Part shown: positions 51,605 through 60,629 of the stretch, in pieces
Layout of the letters: each line of letters opens with the position of its first letter
Position numbering within the stretch: the first letter of the stretch is position 1
NCBI GenBank assembly: GCA_028710525.1
Contig: JAQTTY010000001.1
Coordinates: forward strand, 371,143 to 435,142
Direction: 5' to 3'
Length of the DNA stretch: 64,000 bases
DNA from: Gallionella sp.
GTDB taxonomy: Bacteria > Pseudomonadota > Gammaproteobacteria > Burkholderiales > Gallionellaceae
Translations under genes and position numbers: made by a program
The notes under the pieces: generated by a model
The model's input: only the letters and a program-made list of their open reading frames with translations
Told to the model about the DNA's origin: nothing
The model's database searches: none

Positions 51605-53134
51605 ATGTTAGCAAGATTTCTGGGTAAAAAACCCGATCATCCCATGGCGGACCTTAAGTCCGCACAGGCGTTGCTGAACGACTTGCCCAAGCACGACCCT
51701 ATCAAGGCATTAATGGAGCTGACCGACTGGATGGAATCGGTTAGCTCCAATGCAGAATTCAAACTGGACTACAAGTTCACTCTGATGCGCCTGCTGGATG
51801 AAACGGCCTACAGTTATACGCGCAAGTTGTCGCAGGATTACTTTGCAGCGCATGAGCTCCCTAGTTTTCAAGAGCATAGGCTATGGCTGGTGCTAGGTAC
51901 TTGGTATCGCCATCTATTTACCGGTTATTTCATGTTGTTTAGCCGCTACCAGGAAGGCGACAAAGGCAGCTCCGCAATCAAAGCATCCATACCTTTACTG
52001 ATTGGACGTATCGTTGCCGCGATGAACGCCAGTCTAAAGTTTGCTTGTGTGCATTACGGCCCTATCGACTGCAAGGTATGGAGCTCTCTAGCACAGTTGG
52101 TCAAATTTTCGGAGCGTCAAGAGTTCTACACGACCCCCTTTATTCTTTACCCTGCGCAGACTCGCACGACTACGGTGAAATCTGAGATTGGGCATCTGCT
52201 CGCTTGGTACGGTTGCGGAGTGACTTCGCTGAGTCCTTTGGCGATGCATCTCACCGACCGCATCATTGATCAATATCTAGGCTGCGTCGATATACAGTCA
52301 CAACCTAGTGAGAAGAGTTTGTTCGGCTTCGACCTCAACGAGCCCAATCTACCACGCCGTGTCAATGTTGATGCAACTGTGCATCCCTATATGCGTTTTG
52401 TCTGTATGCCGGGTATGGCGGTAAAGCTGGAGAGTCTGATTGTCGTCTTGAGCAAAGATATTGTTCCTGACGATTTGCTGTTGGGTGGTGAGTATGAGCC
52501 TGAGTTGGTCAAAGAGGCGGCGAACTATCTATTTAAGTATGTGACATCCTTGCCGCAACGTAAGGCTGCTAGACGCGAGATTGTCATCGATGCCGAAGTA
52601 GCATTGGGCTATGAGCAAGTATTGGCTTGTACCGGCACCGGCCTAGATTTCAAAAATGAACCTCCGCTGGCGTGGCAGTTGGAAGACATCAGTACCTCGG
52701 GGTTTCACACGCGATTGCCGCAGCGTGGAAATGAAAATGTGCGTATTGGCCAGTTACTGGCGATGCGCCCCAAGGGAGTGTCGAGTTGGGGGGTGGCGGT
52801 GATACGTCGCTTGCTACGCGATGACAATAACCATCTGCATGTCGGTGCCGAGATCATCAGCAATCAGATCGCTGCTGTTTCACTGTTGCAAAGCGGGGGA
52901 GGAAGTACCGCCTTCGAAACCGGACAACCCGCGCTATGGATGTACGCAAAAGCAGGCGAGGAAGTGGACGGTAAGGTCGAGTTGCTGATGAACAACTTTG
53001 CGCCTAACTGCAGCCTGCTGACTGAATTTAACGGCAAGAAGTATCTGCTGATTCCCAATACACTGAAAAATAAGAATCTAGACTGTGACTTGGTCGAATT
53101 CCGCGTCATCGAACGTGAAGAGGGTGAAGATTAG
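51605..53134 (+). CDS. Unknown cytoplasmic protein with PilZ-like C-terminal part
   Basis: 509 residues from the ATG at 51605 (MLARFLGKKPDHPM); the ORF-track start is a GTG 19 codons upstream and less likely. The first two thirds are helical with no signal peptide. The last third is beta-rich, with WQLEDISTSGFHTRLP and IGQLLAMRPKG, which resembles a degenerate PilZ core, but the N-terminal RxxxR of c-di-GMP-binding PilZ is not evident unless KAARRE serves. Two c-di-GMP enzymes occur in the window. No family name is known to me. Confidence 0.6.
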   Translation: MLARFLGKKPDHPMADLKSAQALLNDLPKHDPIKALMELTDWMESVSSNAEFKLDYKFTLMRLLDETAYSYTRKLSQDYFAAHELPSFQEHRLWLVLGTWYRHLFTGYFMLFSRYQEGDKGSSAIKASIPLLIGRIVAAMNASLKFACVHYGPIDCKVWSSLAQLVKFSERQEFYTTPFILYPAQTRTTTVKSEIGHLLAWYGCGVTSLSPLAMHLTDRIIDQYLGCVDIQSQPSEKSLFGFDLNEPNLPRRVNVDATVHPYMRFVCMPGMAVKLESLIVVLSKDIVPDDLLLGGEYEPELVKEAANYLFKYVTSLPQRKAARREIVIDAEVALGYEQVLACTGTGLDFKNEPPLAWQLEDISTSGFHTRLPQRGNENVRIGQLLAMRPKGVSSWGVAVIRRLLRDDNNHLHVGAEIISNQIAAVSLLQSGGGSTAFETGQPALWMYAKAGEEVDGKVELLMNNFAPNCSLLTEFNGKKYLLIPNTLKNKNLDCDLVEFRVIEREEGED

Positions 53135-53165
53135 CAGGCAGCAGTAGGCAAGCTTAGTGCGTTAC

Positions 53166-53813
53166 TTACACCCGCTGCGCCAACCAAACTTGTATATCCA
53201 GTATCTCTTGTGCACACACGCTATGTTGCATGCTGTACTCATGCCAATCCACAGCATATCCCAGTGCTAATAAATTATCTTTCGATGCCAGTCCCAATGC
53301 ATGAGGTACAACGGGGTCGTTGCGACCATGCGCCATAAATATAGGGGTGCCGTTCTGCGTGTCTTCGGCTGCTGCCAGTTCTGCCAGCGGCAAATAGGTC
53401 GATAAGGCCAATACCCCAGCCAGAGGTTCTGTCATGCGCAAGGCTGCGTGCAGTGCTATCGCGCCACCTTGAGAAAAGCCCGCCAAGAAAATTTTACTGT
53501 TGGGTATGCCACGTGCATTTTCCTGTGCAATCAGCGCCAGCACCGCCTCGTGCGAGCGCCTTATGCCTGCTTCATCCTGTAGTGCAGCGATATCAGCCTC
53601 AGCAATGTCATACCAAGCACGCATCACGAAGCCACCGTTGATAGTCACCGGAATCTTGGGGGCATGCGGGAAGATGTAGTGCATGGGCACGGGCAGCTTG
53701 AGCTCGTTGACCATAGGCACAAAATCGTGTCCGTCGGCACCCAAGCCATGCAGCCAAATGATGCTGTACTGTGGGTTCTTGCCCTCATCTAAGGCGATGT
53801 ACTGCAACGTCAT
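53166..53813 (-). CDS. Carboxylesterase / lysophospholipase-like alpha/beta hydrolase
   Basis: 215 residues of the phospholipase/carboxylesterase family. The oxyanion loop is IIWLHGLGADGHDF, the nucleophile serine lies in AGFSQGGAIAL, the aspartate in HGRNDPVVP and the histidine near the end in VDWHEYSMQHSVC. No signal peptide, so cytoplasmic. It lies two bases downstream of the darP gene and is likely cotranscribed. Confidence 0.93.
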   Translation of the reverse strand: MTLQYIALDEGKNPQYSIIWLHGLGADGHDFVPMVNELKLPVPMHYIFPHAPKIPVTINGGFVMRAWYDIAEADIAALQDEAGIRRSHEAVLALIAQENARGIPNSKIFLAGFSQGGAIALHAALRMTEPLAGVLALSTYLPLAELAAAEDTQNGTPIFMAHGRNDPVVPHALGLASKDNLLALGYAVDWHEYSMQHSVCAQEILDIQVWLAQRV

Positions 53814-53815
53814 AC

Positions 53816-54538
53816 TTAGACCTGCTCAGGGATGATGTCGCGCAACACCTGAAATATCTCACGATAGTTCTTAGGTGGTTTTTGCAGTTCCAATTCTTTG
53901 TGCGCGTTGCGTATCAGTGTGCGCAGACGCTGCGCATCTGCCTCTGGATGGGCTGCGAGTAGCTCGGTCAAAGCCGCGCTATTTTCCATCAGACGATCGC
54001 GCCAGCGTTCTAATAAGTGCATATAGGCGGTGTGGTTCTGCGATTTGCCTTTCCATGCATCCAACTTGGCGATGATGGGAGCGGGATCCACGTTGCGCAT
54101 CAACTTGCCTATGTACTGTATCTGGCGACGTTGAGCACCAAAGGAGTTGATGTTTCTCATCTCGCGTATCGCGTCGTGCAGGCTCTCAGGCAGATCCAGT
54201 TGCGCCACTTGGTCTTTGCTCAACTCGGTGAGTTCTTTACCTAGATCGCGCAGTTCGTGCATCTGTTTCTTGATCTTGGTCTTGCTCGGGCCGGTGTCCT
54301 CTTCTTCATCTTCATCGAGGTCGGTAGTCACTTGGCTGCGCAGACCGCGTCCACGCGTATTAGGCGCGGCAGGGCGTGCAGGTGCAGCAGGGCGTGCCGG
54401 CGCATTGCCGTGTACTTGGATGACGATGGGGCCGTCGTCGTCCTCATCTTCCTCGTCATAGCTGTCCAGTGACTCGTCGAAGTCCTCGTCTGGTTCGTCT
54501 TGGTGTTCGGGTTTATTGCTGGGATTGTGCGGATTCAT
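53816..54538 (-). CDS. darP: Ribosome-associated protein DarP (YjgA/DUF615)
   Basis: 240 residues. The first 85 are acidic and disordered (DEEDEDDDGPIV, then an Ala/Pro/Arg stretch); the conserved part starts with KTKIKKQMHELRDLGKELTEL and ends with RTLIRNAHKELELQK. DarP helps late 50S maturation in E. coli. The acidic extension is longer than in E. coli. It is divergent from pmbA, as in many Proteobacteria, with about 64 bases between the starts. Confidence 0.92.
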   Translation of the reverse strand: MNPHNPSNKPEHQDEPDEDFDESLDSYDEEDEDDDGPIVIQVHGNAPARPAAPARPAAPNTRGRGLRSQVTTDLDEDEEEDTGPSKTKIKKQMHELRDLGKELTELSKDQVAQLDLPESLHDAIREMRNINSFGAQRRQIQYIGKLMRNVDPAPIIAKLDAWKGKSQNHTAYMHLLERWRDRLMENSAALTELLAAHPEADAQRLRTLIRNAHKELELQKPPKNYREIFQVLRDIIPEQV

Positions 54539-54602
54539 TTTGAAGTTTGTAACGGAACGATGCTGCTATGATAACGCCTTTCACAATCTTGTCGGTCAAT
54601 AC

Positions 54603-55982
54603 ATGAATGCAATAGCCACCACTGCGCCCCGTTCCTTCGTCTTGGCTCAGGACAGGTTTTCACACAGTTACGAGCAGTTGAGTGACATCGCCCAGGAAAT
54701 GCTGACTTATGCCCAGCAGCGTGGTGCGACAGCCTCATCGGTGGATGTTTCGGTGGGATTTGGCCAAGCGGTGACGGTCCGTCAGGGCGAAGTCGAGACC
54801 ATAGAGTACAACCGCGACAAAGGTCTGGGGATCACGGTCTATCTTGGTCAACAACGTGGTAATGCCAGCACTTCTGATTTTGGCAAACAAGCTATACGCG
54901 ATACGGTGGATGCGGCTTTGTCTATTGCGCGCTATACCGCCAAGGATGAATGTTCTGGGCTGCCCGATGAGGATATGTTGGCGCGCGGCAATGTTGACCT
55001 CGATCTTTATTATCCTTGGGAATTGCCGGTGGAAGATGCCATCACGCTAGCGCAGCAGTGTGAACGCGCTGCGCTAGACGCCGACAAGCGCATCAGCAAT
55101 TCCGAAGGGGCGACCGTTAATCTGCACGAGGCCTTGTTCGTGTCCGCCAATAGTCTGGGCTTCATGGGCGGTTTCCCAACCTCGCGCCATAGTCTGAGTT
55201 GCGCTGTAATTGCCGGTAAGGACGACATGATGGAGCGCGATTATTGGTACACGGTGGCCCGTGATGCGCGCGATCTGATCGCAGCTGAGCAGGTGGGCCG
55301 TATCGCCGCCGAGCGCAGTGTGCGCAGACTGAATGCTAGGCAGATACCGACCATGCAAGTGCCAGTGCTGTTCGAAGCACCTATCGCTGCGGGCCTGTTG
55401 GGTCATTTTGTCGGCGCGGTGAGCGGCGGCAGCCTGTATCGAAAATCATCTTTCTTGCTGGATAAGAAAGGGCAGCAGATCTTCGCGCCGCATATCAACA
55501 TCCGCGATGTGCCAGACATACGTAAAGGTTTAGCCTCCAGTCCTTTTGATGATGAGGGTGTGCAGACGCGCAGTCGCGACATCGTCACGGATGGAGTGTT
55601 GCAGGACTACTTCTTAGGTAGCTATTCGGCGCGCAAGCTGGGCCTACGTTCCACAGGCAATGCGGGCGGTAACCATAATCTGATCTTGCAATCCGGCGAA
55701 CAGGACTTCGCTAGCCTATTGCGCACCATGTCGCGCGGCCTGCTGGTCACCGAGTTGCTGGGTAGCGGAGTGAATAACGTGACGGGAGATTATTCACGTG
55801 GCGCGGCGGGCTTCTGGGTTGAGAACGGTGAGATACAATATCCCGTGGAAGAGATCACAATCGCGGGCAATCTGAAAGATATGTACCGCAACATTGTAGC
55901 GGTGGGTAACGATGTACTGGTGCAGGGCTCGCGGCAATGCGGCTCTATACTGGTAGAGGGTATGACGGTGGCGGGAAGTTAG
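54603..55982 (+). CDS. pmbA: Metalloprotease PmbA/TldE
   Basis: Non-catalytic or regulatory partner of TldD, involved in peptide maturation and antitoxin degradation. About 459 residues with TldE features: ASSVDVSVGFGQAVTVRQGE, GLGITVYLGQQRG, a central APIAAGLLGHFVGAVSGGSLY and the C-terminal VTGDYSRGAAGFWVENGEI. The ORF-track start overlaps darP; the ATG at 54603 (MNAIATTAPRSF) is preferred. No tldD is in the window. Confidence 0.93.
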   Translation: MNAIATTAPRSFVLAQDRFSHSYEQLSDIAQEMLTYAQQRGATASSVDVSVGFGQAVTVRQGEVETIEYNRDKGLGITVYLGQQRGNASTSDFGKQAIRDTVDAALSIARYTAKDECSGLPDEDMLARGNVDLDLYYPWELPVEDAITLAQQCERAALDADKRISNSEGATVNLHEALFVSANSLGFMGGFPTSRHSLSCAVIAGKDDMMERDYWYTVARDARDLIAAEQVGRIAAERSVRRLNARQIPTMQVPVLFEAPIAAGLLGHFVGAVSGGSLYRKSSFLLDKKGQQIFAPHINIRDVPDIRKGLASSPFDDEGVQTRSRDIVTDGVLQDYFLGSYSARKLGLRSTGNAGGNHNLILQSGEQDFASLLRTMSRGLLVTELLGSGVNNVTGDYSRGAAGFWVENGEIQYPVEEITIAGNLKDMYRNIVAVGNDVLVQGSRQCGSILVEGMTVAGS

Positions 55983-56049
55983 CGAAACGCTAAACCGCAA
56001 CCACATACCCCTCTGGCAACTAAAGAAAAATAACGACAGGAGTGGAAGT

Positions 56050-57345
56050 ATGAAAAAGCAATCTCTAGGCTATTTATTGGCCCTGTGCCTATTAAGCTCC
56101 CCGCTATATGCGGAAGTAGCGGCGCAAACTGAATATCTCTATACGGTACAGCCGGGAGATAATCTCAGCACCTTCTCGCAAAACATCCTAGATACCACCA
56201 AACGCTGGCCGGAAGTGGCCAGATACAACAAACTCAGAGATCCGCAAGTCATTAAGCCAGGCCAGGTGCTGCGCATACAACTGCCTTGGCTGAAGAACTA
56301 TCCTGCCGAGGCGCGCATAGAATCTTTGTCGGGTGCGGTAACCCTCAATGACCAACCCGCCAAGGTGGGCGACATGGTGGCTGCGGGTGCGCGGCTAGAG
56401 ACGGCCGAAGGTGCCAGTGTGCGGCTAAGTTTGCCGGATGGCTCTACGCTGAACGCCTTGGATCAAACCCGGCTGGAAGCTAAAGAATTGTCAAAGAAGC
56501 AGCAGGAGGGCTACTTCAGTGCAGTATTCCGTCTGGTGACCGGCCGCGTAGATGCAATCAAAAAGAAATATCCAGAAGGGCAAGCTCCGCTGAGTATCGA
56601 AGCAATGCACGGCACCATAGGTGTGCGTGGTACGCATTTTCGTATGGGGCAAGAAAATGGCAATACCTTGGCAGAGATAGAGAATGGACTAGTCTCGTTC
56701 GGTGATGCTGCCCTTGCTCCGCCCATCGCTCTGGCGGCTGCGCAGGGAGCAGTGGGGGATGGTGTGCATGCGCCGGTGATGATTCCTTTGTTGCCTGCAC
56801 CGCAGTTCCCAGATATGAGTCTAGACTTTCCCCCCGCTGCAATTCAATTCAGCATGCTGGCACTGCAAGGCGCCAAGGGCTATCGCGGCGAATTATCGGC
56901 CGATGCGGGGTTCGCGCAGTTGCTGGGACCGGTCAGTGCAGAGGGTGATCTGATCAAGATAAGTGGTTTGGCGGAAGGAGAGTATTGGCTGCGTCTGCGC
57001 GCGGTGGACGAGCATGGCTTGCAGGGTATGACTGCGACAACTCGGTTTATCGTCAAGCAGCATGTGGCCGCGCCCGCGATGAAAATCGCGCTCAAGCCCA
57101 CCTCGCTGAGTTTTGTAGGAAATCGATTGCTTATCGATTGGCAGGGCGAGTCTGGGCTGAAGTATCAATGTCAGATGTCTGCCAGCCATAGTTATGATTT
57201 CCCATTAGTGGATATCGTCGTGAAGAACACTGAGTTGAGCATTCCCACGCCTATGCAAGGGCGTTACTACGTGCGTGTACGGGGTATCAATGCCGAGGGT
57301 GTCAAAGGCGACTGGAGCGAAGAGCTTGCATTCGATGTGAGATGA
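56050..57345 (+). CDS. Exported LysM-FecR domain protein (1)
   Basis: 431 residues with a signal peptide (about 1-21, ending LYAEVAAQ). A LysM domain covers about 30-80 (YTVQPGDNLSTFSQNIL) and a FecR domain about 105-215 (GARLETAEGASVRLSLPDGS, then AMHGTIGVRGTHFRMG). The C-terminal half has two fibronectin/Ig-like modules with EGEYWLRLRAVDEHGLQG and YYVRVRGINAEG. LysM suggests peptidoglycan contact; FecR here is a stand-alone periplasmic fold without sigma factor. AGGAG lies upstream of the ATG. Tandem paralogue follows. Confidence 0.88.
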   Translation: MKKQSLGYLLALCLLSSPLYAEVAAQTEYLYTVQPGDNLSTFSQNILDTTKRWPEVARYNKLRDPQVIKPGQVLRIQLPWLKNYPAEARIESLSGAVTLNDQPAKVGDMVAAGARLETAEGASVRLSLPDGSTLNALDQTRLEAKELSKKQQEGYFSAVFRLVTGRVDAIKKKYPEGQAPLSIEAMHGTIGVRGTHFRMGQENGNTLAEIENGLVSFGDAALAPPIALAAAQGAVGDGVHAPVMIPLLPAPQFPDMSLDFPPAAIQFSMLALQGAKGYRGELSADAGFAQLLGPVSAEGDLIKISGLAEGEYWLRLRAVDEHGLQGMTATTRFIVKQHVAAPAMKIALKPTSLSFVGNRLLIDWQGESGLKYQCQMSASHSYDFPLVDIVVKNTELSIPTPMQGRYYVRVRGINAEGVKGDWSEELAFDVR

Positions 57346-57380
57346 CGGCAATGGAATACATGATGAGTAAGGAGTCGAAT

Positions 57381-58691
57381 ATGAACAGTATCGTGAAATT
57401 ATCCCTAGGTCTGGCCTTGAGCTTGGGCATAAATGGTGCCTATGCCGAAGAAGCCGCGGCGAATACGGATTTCGTCTATCAAGTACAAGCGGGAGACAAT
57501 CTGGGGGTTCTTTCAGCCCAATTGTTGGATAGCCCTGCACGATGGTCCGATGTGGCGAAATACAACCACTTAAAGAACCCCAATCTGGTGTTTCCTAAAC
57601 AGACACTCAATATCCCATTGGCTTGGATGAAGAATCAGCCTGCACAGGCGAGGATAGAAGCGCTGACTGGTGACGTGAAGTTGAACGGTAAGCCAGCGCA
57701 GATAGGCGATATGGTGAATGCCGGCGACAAACTAGAGACAGCGAACGGCGCCTCCACCCGCATGCATCTGCCGGATGGCTCAACTTTGAATCTGTTGGAG
57801 AAGTCTGAGTTGCAAACTAAAGAGTTGCAGAAGAAAGACAAGGGCGACTTCTTCAGCGCGGTGTTCCGTCTGGTCACTGGCCGTATCGATGCCATTAAGA
57901 AAAAGTATCCCGATGGTCAATCGCCCCTGCGTATACAGGCCATGCACGGCACTATAGGGGTACGCGGCACCCATTTTCGTGTCGGTCAGGAAGGCGAGAA
58001 TACACTGGCAGAGATCGAGAGCGGCCTAGTCGGATTCGATGCTGGTAAAGCCAGCTTGGCTTTGGCTGGCGGTCAGGGTTCCGTAGCCGATGGCGTACAT
58101 GCACCTAGCGTGGTGACTTTGCTGGCTGCACCGCAATTCCCTAAATTGCCGGAGTCTTTCGCGCCGGACGCAGTGAGTTTCGATATGCCTGCTATGGCAG
58201 GCGCACTTGCTTATCGTGGCGAAGTTGCCAAGGACGAGGCTTTCGCTGAGTTGCTTGCCCCAGTGCTTGCTGATGGCTCGCACATCGCCATAGCTGGATT
58301 GCAGGAAGGTTCGTATTGGCTGCGTATACGTGCGGTGGACGAGCATGGTCTGCAAGGTTTGTCGTCACAGCTCGCTCTAACTGTCAAAGTGCCCCCCGTG
58401 GTGATACCGCCGCCCCCTCCAGCAGATTTTCCGATTGTTACGCCCTATAAGCCCATTACCAATGGTGAGTCTTTGCTCACAGGCTGGAAGGACATTAAGG
58501 GTTACCAATACCATTTGCAAATCGCGTCTACTCAGGATTTTGCTAGCACAGTGTATGAAGTGAAATTGAAGACAGACTATCTGACGCTGCCTACCCTGCC
58601 GACTGGGGACTATTTCGTCCGCTTGCGCCTATACGATGAAGCTGGCCGTTATGGCGCATGGTGCGAACCTGTAGCCTTCACGACCTGGTAG
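57381..58691 (+). CDS. Exported LysM-FecR domain protein (2), tandem paralogue
   Basis: About 436 residues, same order as the upstream protein: signal peptide, LysM (YQVQAGDNLGVLSAQLL), FecR domain (GDKLETANGASTRMHLPDGS, AMHGTIGVRGTHFRVG), then the Fn3-like EGSYWLRIRAVDEHGLQG and a proline linker PPVVIPPPPPADFP before a last module. The ATG at 57381 follows TAAGGAG and directly precedes the signal peptide; the ORF-track start is 13 codons up and overlaps the first gene. The two genes arose by duplication and have diverged most in their C-terminal modules. Confidence 0.88.
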   Translation: MNSIVKLSLGLALSLGINGAYAEEAAANTDFVYQVQAGDNLGVLSAQLLDSPARWSDVAKYNHLKNPNLVFPKQTLNIPLAWMKNQPAQARIEALTGDVKLNGKPAQIGDMVNAGDKLETANGASTRMHLPDGSTLNLLEKSELQTKELQKKDKGDFFSAVFRLVTGRIDAIKKKYPDGQSPLRIQAMHGTIGVRGTHFRVGQEGENTLAEIESGLVGFDAGKASLALAGGQGSVADGVHAPSVVTLLAAPQFPKLPESFAPDAVSFDMPAMAGALAYRGEVAKDEAFAELLAPVLADGSHIAIAGLQEGSYWLRIRAVDEHGLQGLSSQLALTVKVPPVVIPPPPPADFPIVTPYKPITNGESLLTGWKDIKGYQYHLQIASTQDFASTVYEVKLKTDYLTLPTLPTGDYFVRLRLYDEAGRYGAWCEPVAFTTW

Positions 58692-58717
58692 TCACAGCTA
58701 GGTCGTTAGCCCATCAG

Positions 58718-58752
58718 GCCCCCGCCCGCAGACGATGCGGCGGGGGTTTTTT
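58718..58752 (+). terminator. Rho-independent terminator after the LysM-FecR pair
   Basis: A very GC-rich stem (CCCCCGCC... with ...GGCGGGGG, one bulge) is followed by TTTTTT. It separates the LysM-FecR operon from glyA. Confidence 0.9.
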
Positions 58753-58814
58753 GTGGGTCGGCTCGTGATAGAATCCGCGCCTTTCACGCTTTCAATACTT
58801 TAGGAATCTTCGCC

Positions 58815-60062
58815 ATGTTCTCCAGTAAAAACACCATCGCCCATACCGACCCCGAACTGTGGGCAGCTATCGAAAACGAGAATCGCCGTCAGGAAGAGCA
58901 TATCGAACTGATCGCATCGGAAAACTACACCAGCCCGGCGGTGATGGAGGCGCAGGGTAGCAAGCTGACCAATAAGTATGCGGAAGGTTATCCTGCCAAG
59001 CGTTACTACGGCGGCTGCGAATACGTCGACGTGGCTGAGCAACTGGCTATCGATCGTGCCAAGGCATTGTTCGGCGCAGAATATGCCAACGTACAGCCAC
59101 ATTCCGGCTCCCAAGCTAACCAAGCGGTCTATGTCTCGGTGCTGAAGCCCGGTGACACTATCTTGGGTATGTCCTTGGCGCACGGCGGTCACCTGACTCA
59201 CGGTGCAACGGTCAACATCAGCGGCAAGTTGTACAACGCTATCCAGTACGGTTTGAACGACAAAGAAGAGATCGACTACGACCAAGTGCAAGCGTTGGCT
59301 AACGAGCACAAGCCCAAGATGATCGTCGCGGGCGCTTCGGCCTATGCGCTGGTGATCGATTGGAAACGTTTCCGCGCTATTGCTGACAGCGTTGGGGCTT
59401 ATCTGTTCGTGGACATGGCGCATTACGCCGGTCTGATCGCGGCAGGTGTCTATCCTTCCCCAGTCGGTATCGCCGACTTCGTCACCACCACGACTCACAA
59501 GACTTTGCGCGGCCCACGTGGCGGCTTGATCTTGGCTAAGGCCGAGCACGAGAAGGCGCTGAATTCCGCGATCTTCCCGCAACTGCAAGGCGGTCCGCTG
59601 ATGCACGTCATCGCAGCTAAGGCTGTGGCGTTCAAGGAAGCGGGCAGCAAAGAATTCAAGGCTTACCAGAAGCAAGTGGTAGACAACGCACGTGTGATGA
59701 CCAAGGTTCTGACAGAGCGTGGTATGCGCATCGTATCTGGTCGCACCGACAGCCACGTGTTCTTGGTCGATCTGCAAGCTAAGAGCCTGACCGGTAAAGA
59801 TGCCGAAGCCGCTCTGGGTCGCGCTCATATCACCGTTAATAAGAACGCCATCCCTAATGATCCGCAAAAGCCTTTCGTGACTTCTGGTATCCGTATCGGT
59901 ACACCTGCAATGACTACGCGTGGCTTTAAGGAATTGGAAGCTGAAAAGTTGGCTCACCTGATTGCCGATGTACTGGATGCGCCTAACGATGAGGCGGTTA
60001 CAGCTCGCGTAGTTGCTGAAGTGAAGTTGCTGACGACTAAGTTCCCCGTATACGGTGCTTAA
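58815..60062 (+). CDS. glyA: Serine hydroxymethyltransferase
   Basis: Interconverts serine and glycine, feeding one-carbon units to tetrahydrofolate. 415 residues with [20 protein letters not shown] near the start, [18 protein letters not shown], the [19 protein letters not shown] segment, and the PLP lysine in [14 protein letters not shown]. Encoded upstream of nrdR with its own terminator, so nrdR must have a separate promoter or read-through. Confidence 0.97.
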   Translation: MFSSKNTIAHTDPELWAAIENENRRQEEHIELIASENYTSPAVMEAQGSKLTNKYAEGYPAKRYYGGCEYVDVAEQLAIDRAKALFGAEYANVQPHSGSQANQAVYVSVLKPGDTILGMSLAHGGHLTHGATVNISGKLYNAIQYGLNDKEEIDYDQVQALANEHKPKMIVAGASAYALVIDWKRFRAIADSVGAYLFVDMAHYAGLIAAGVYPSPVGIADFVTTTTHKTLRGPRGGLILAKAEHEKALNSAIFPQLQGGPLMHVIAAKAVAFKEAGSKEFKAYQKQVVDNARVMTKVLTERGMRIVSGRTDSHVFLVDLQAKSLTGKDAEAALGRAHITVNKNAIPNDPQKPFVTSGIRIGTPAMTTRGFKELEAEKLAHLIADVLDAPNDEAVTARVVAEVKLLTTKFPVYGA

Positions 60063-60083
60063 AGCGAATAGTAGGAATTAAGG

Positions 60084-60122
60084 AGTGGTCAGTGCGAGCG
60101 TGCTTGCGACTGACCACTTTTA
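60084..60122 (+). terminator. Rho-independent terminator between glyA and nrdR
   Basis: AGTGGTCAGT (60084-60093) and ACTGACCACT (60109-60118) form a perfect ten-pair stem, and partial pairing continues inside the loop (GCGAGC/GCTTGC). TTTT follows. It lies 21 bases after glyA. Confidence 0.88.
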
Positions 60123-60143
60123 CTTCCAACTTTCCAATAATCT

Positions 60144-60629
60144 ATGAAGTGTCCATTCTGTAAAGGTCACGAGACCCAAGTCGTCGACACCCGCGAGAGC
60201 GAGGAGGGCGATAGCATCCGTCGTCGCCGTCGTTGCGTGTCTTGCGAGAAACGCTTCACCACCTACGAAACCGTAGAGTTGCGCATGCCGCAAGTTGTCA
60301 AACACAACGGTACGCGTAGCGAGTTCGATGCCGATAAGTTGCGCACCAGCTTCAAGCGCGCCTTACATAAACGTCCGGTGCCGACCGAGTTGGTGGATGC
60401 CGCGATCGATCACGTATCGCAAAAGATTTTCGCGCTCGGTGAGCGCGAGATCGGCTCGCGTCAGGTCGGCGAGATGGTGATGAAGGAATTGCTCAAACTC
60501 GACAAGGTCGCCTATATACGCTTCGCCTCGGTGTACAAGAGCTTCCAAGATGTCGGCGATTTTGCCGATGCGGTGGATGCGGTGAGTGACGCACCTGCAC
60601 GCAAGGGTGCGGACAAGCGCAAGAGCTGA
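60144..60629 (+). CDS. nrdR: Transcriptional repressor NrdR
   Basis: Represses ribonucleotide reductase genes in response to dATP/ATP. 161 residues: a zinc ribbon with C3, C6, C31 and C34 ([28 protein letters not shown]) and an ATP-cone starting [20 protein letters not shown]. Its stop overlaps the ribD start (TGATG), so the two are coupled. Confidence 0.97.
   Translation: MKCPFCKGHETQVVDTRESEEGDSIRRRRRCVSCEKRFTTYETVELRMPQVVKHNGTRSEFDADKLRTSFKRALHKRPVPTELVDAAIDHVSQKIFALGEREIGSRQVGEMVMKELLKLDKVAYIRFASVYKSFQDVGDFADAVDAVSDAPARKGADKRKS

Noticed and set aside
58800-59957. 385-residue ORF antisense to glyA
   Set aside because: It mirrors glyA codon positions, contains no recognisable domain and is histidine/glutamine-rich as expected for an antisense shadow. 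glyA is certain.
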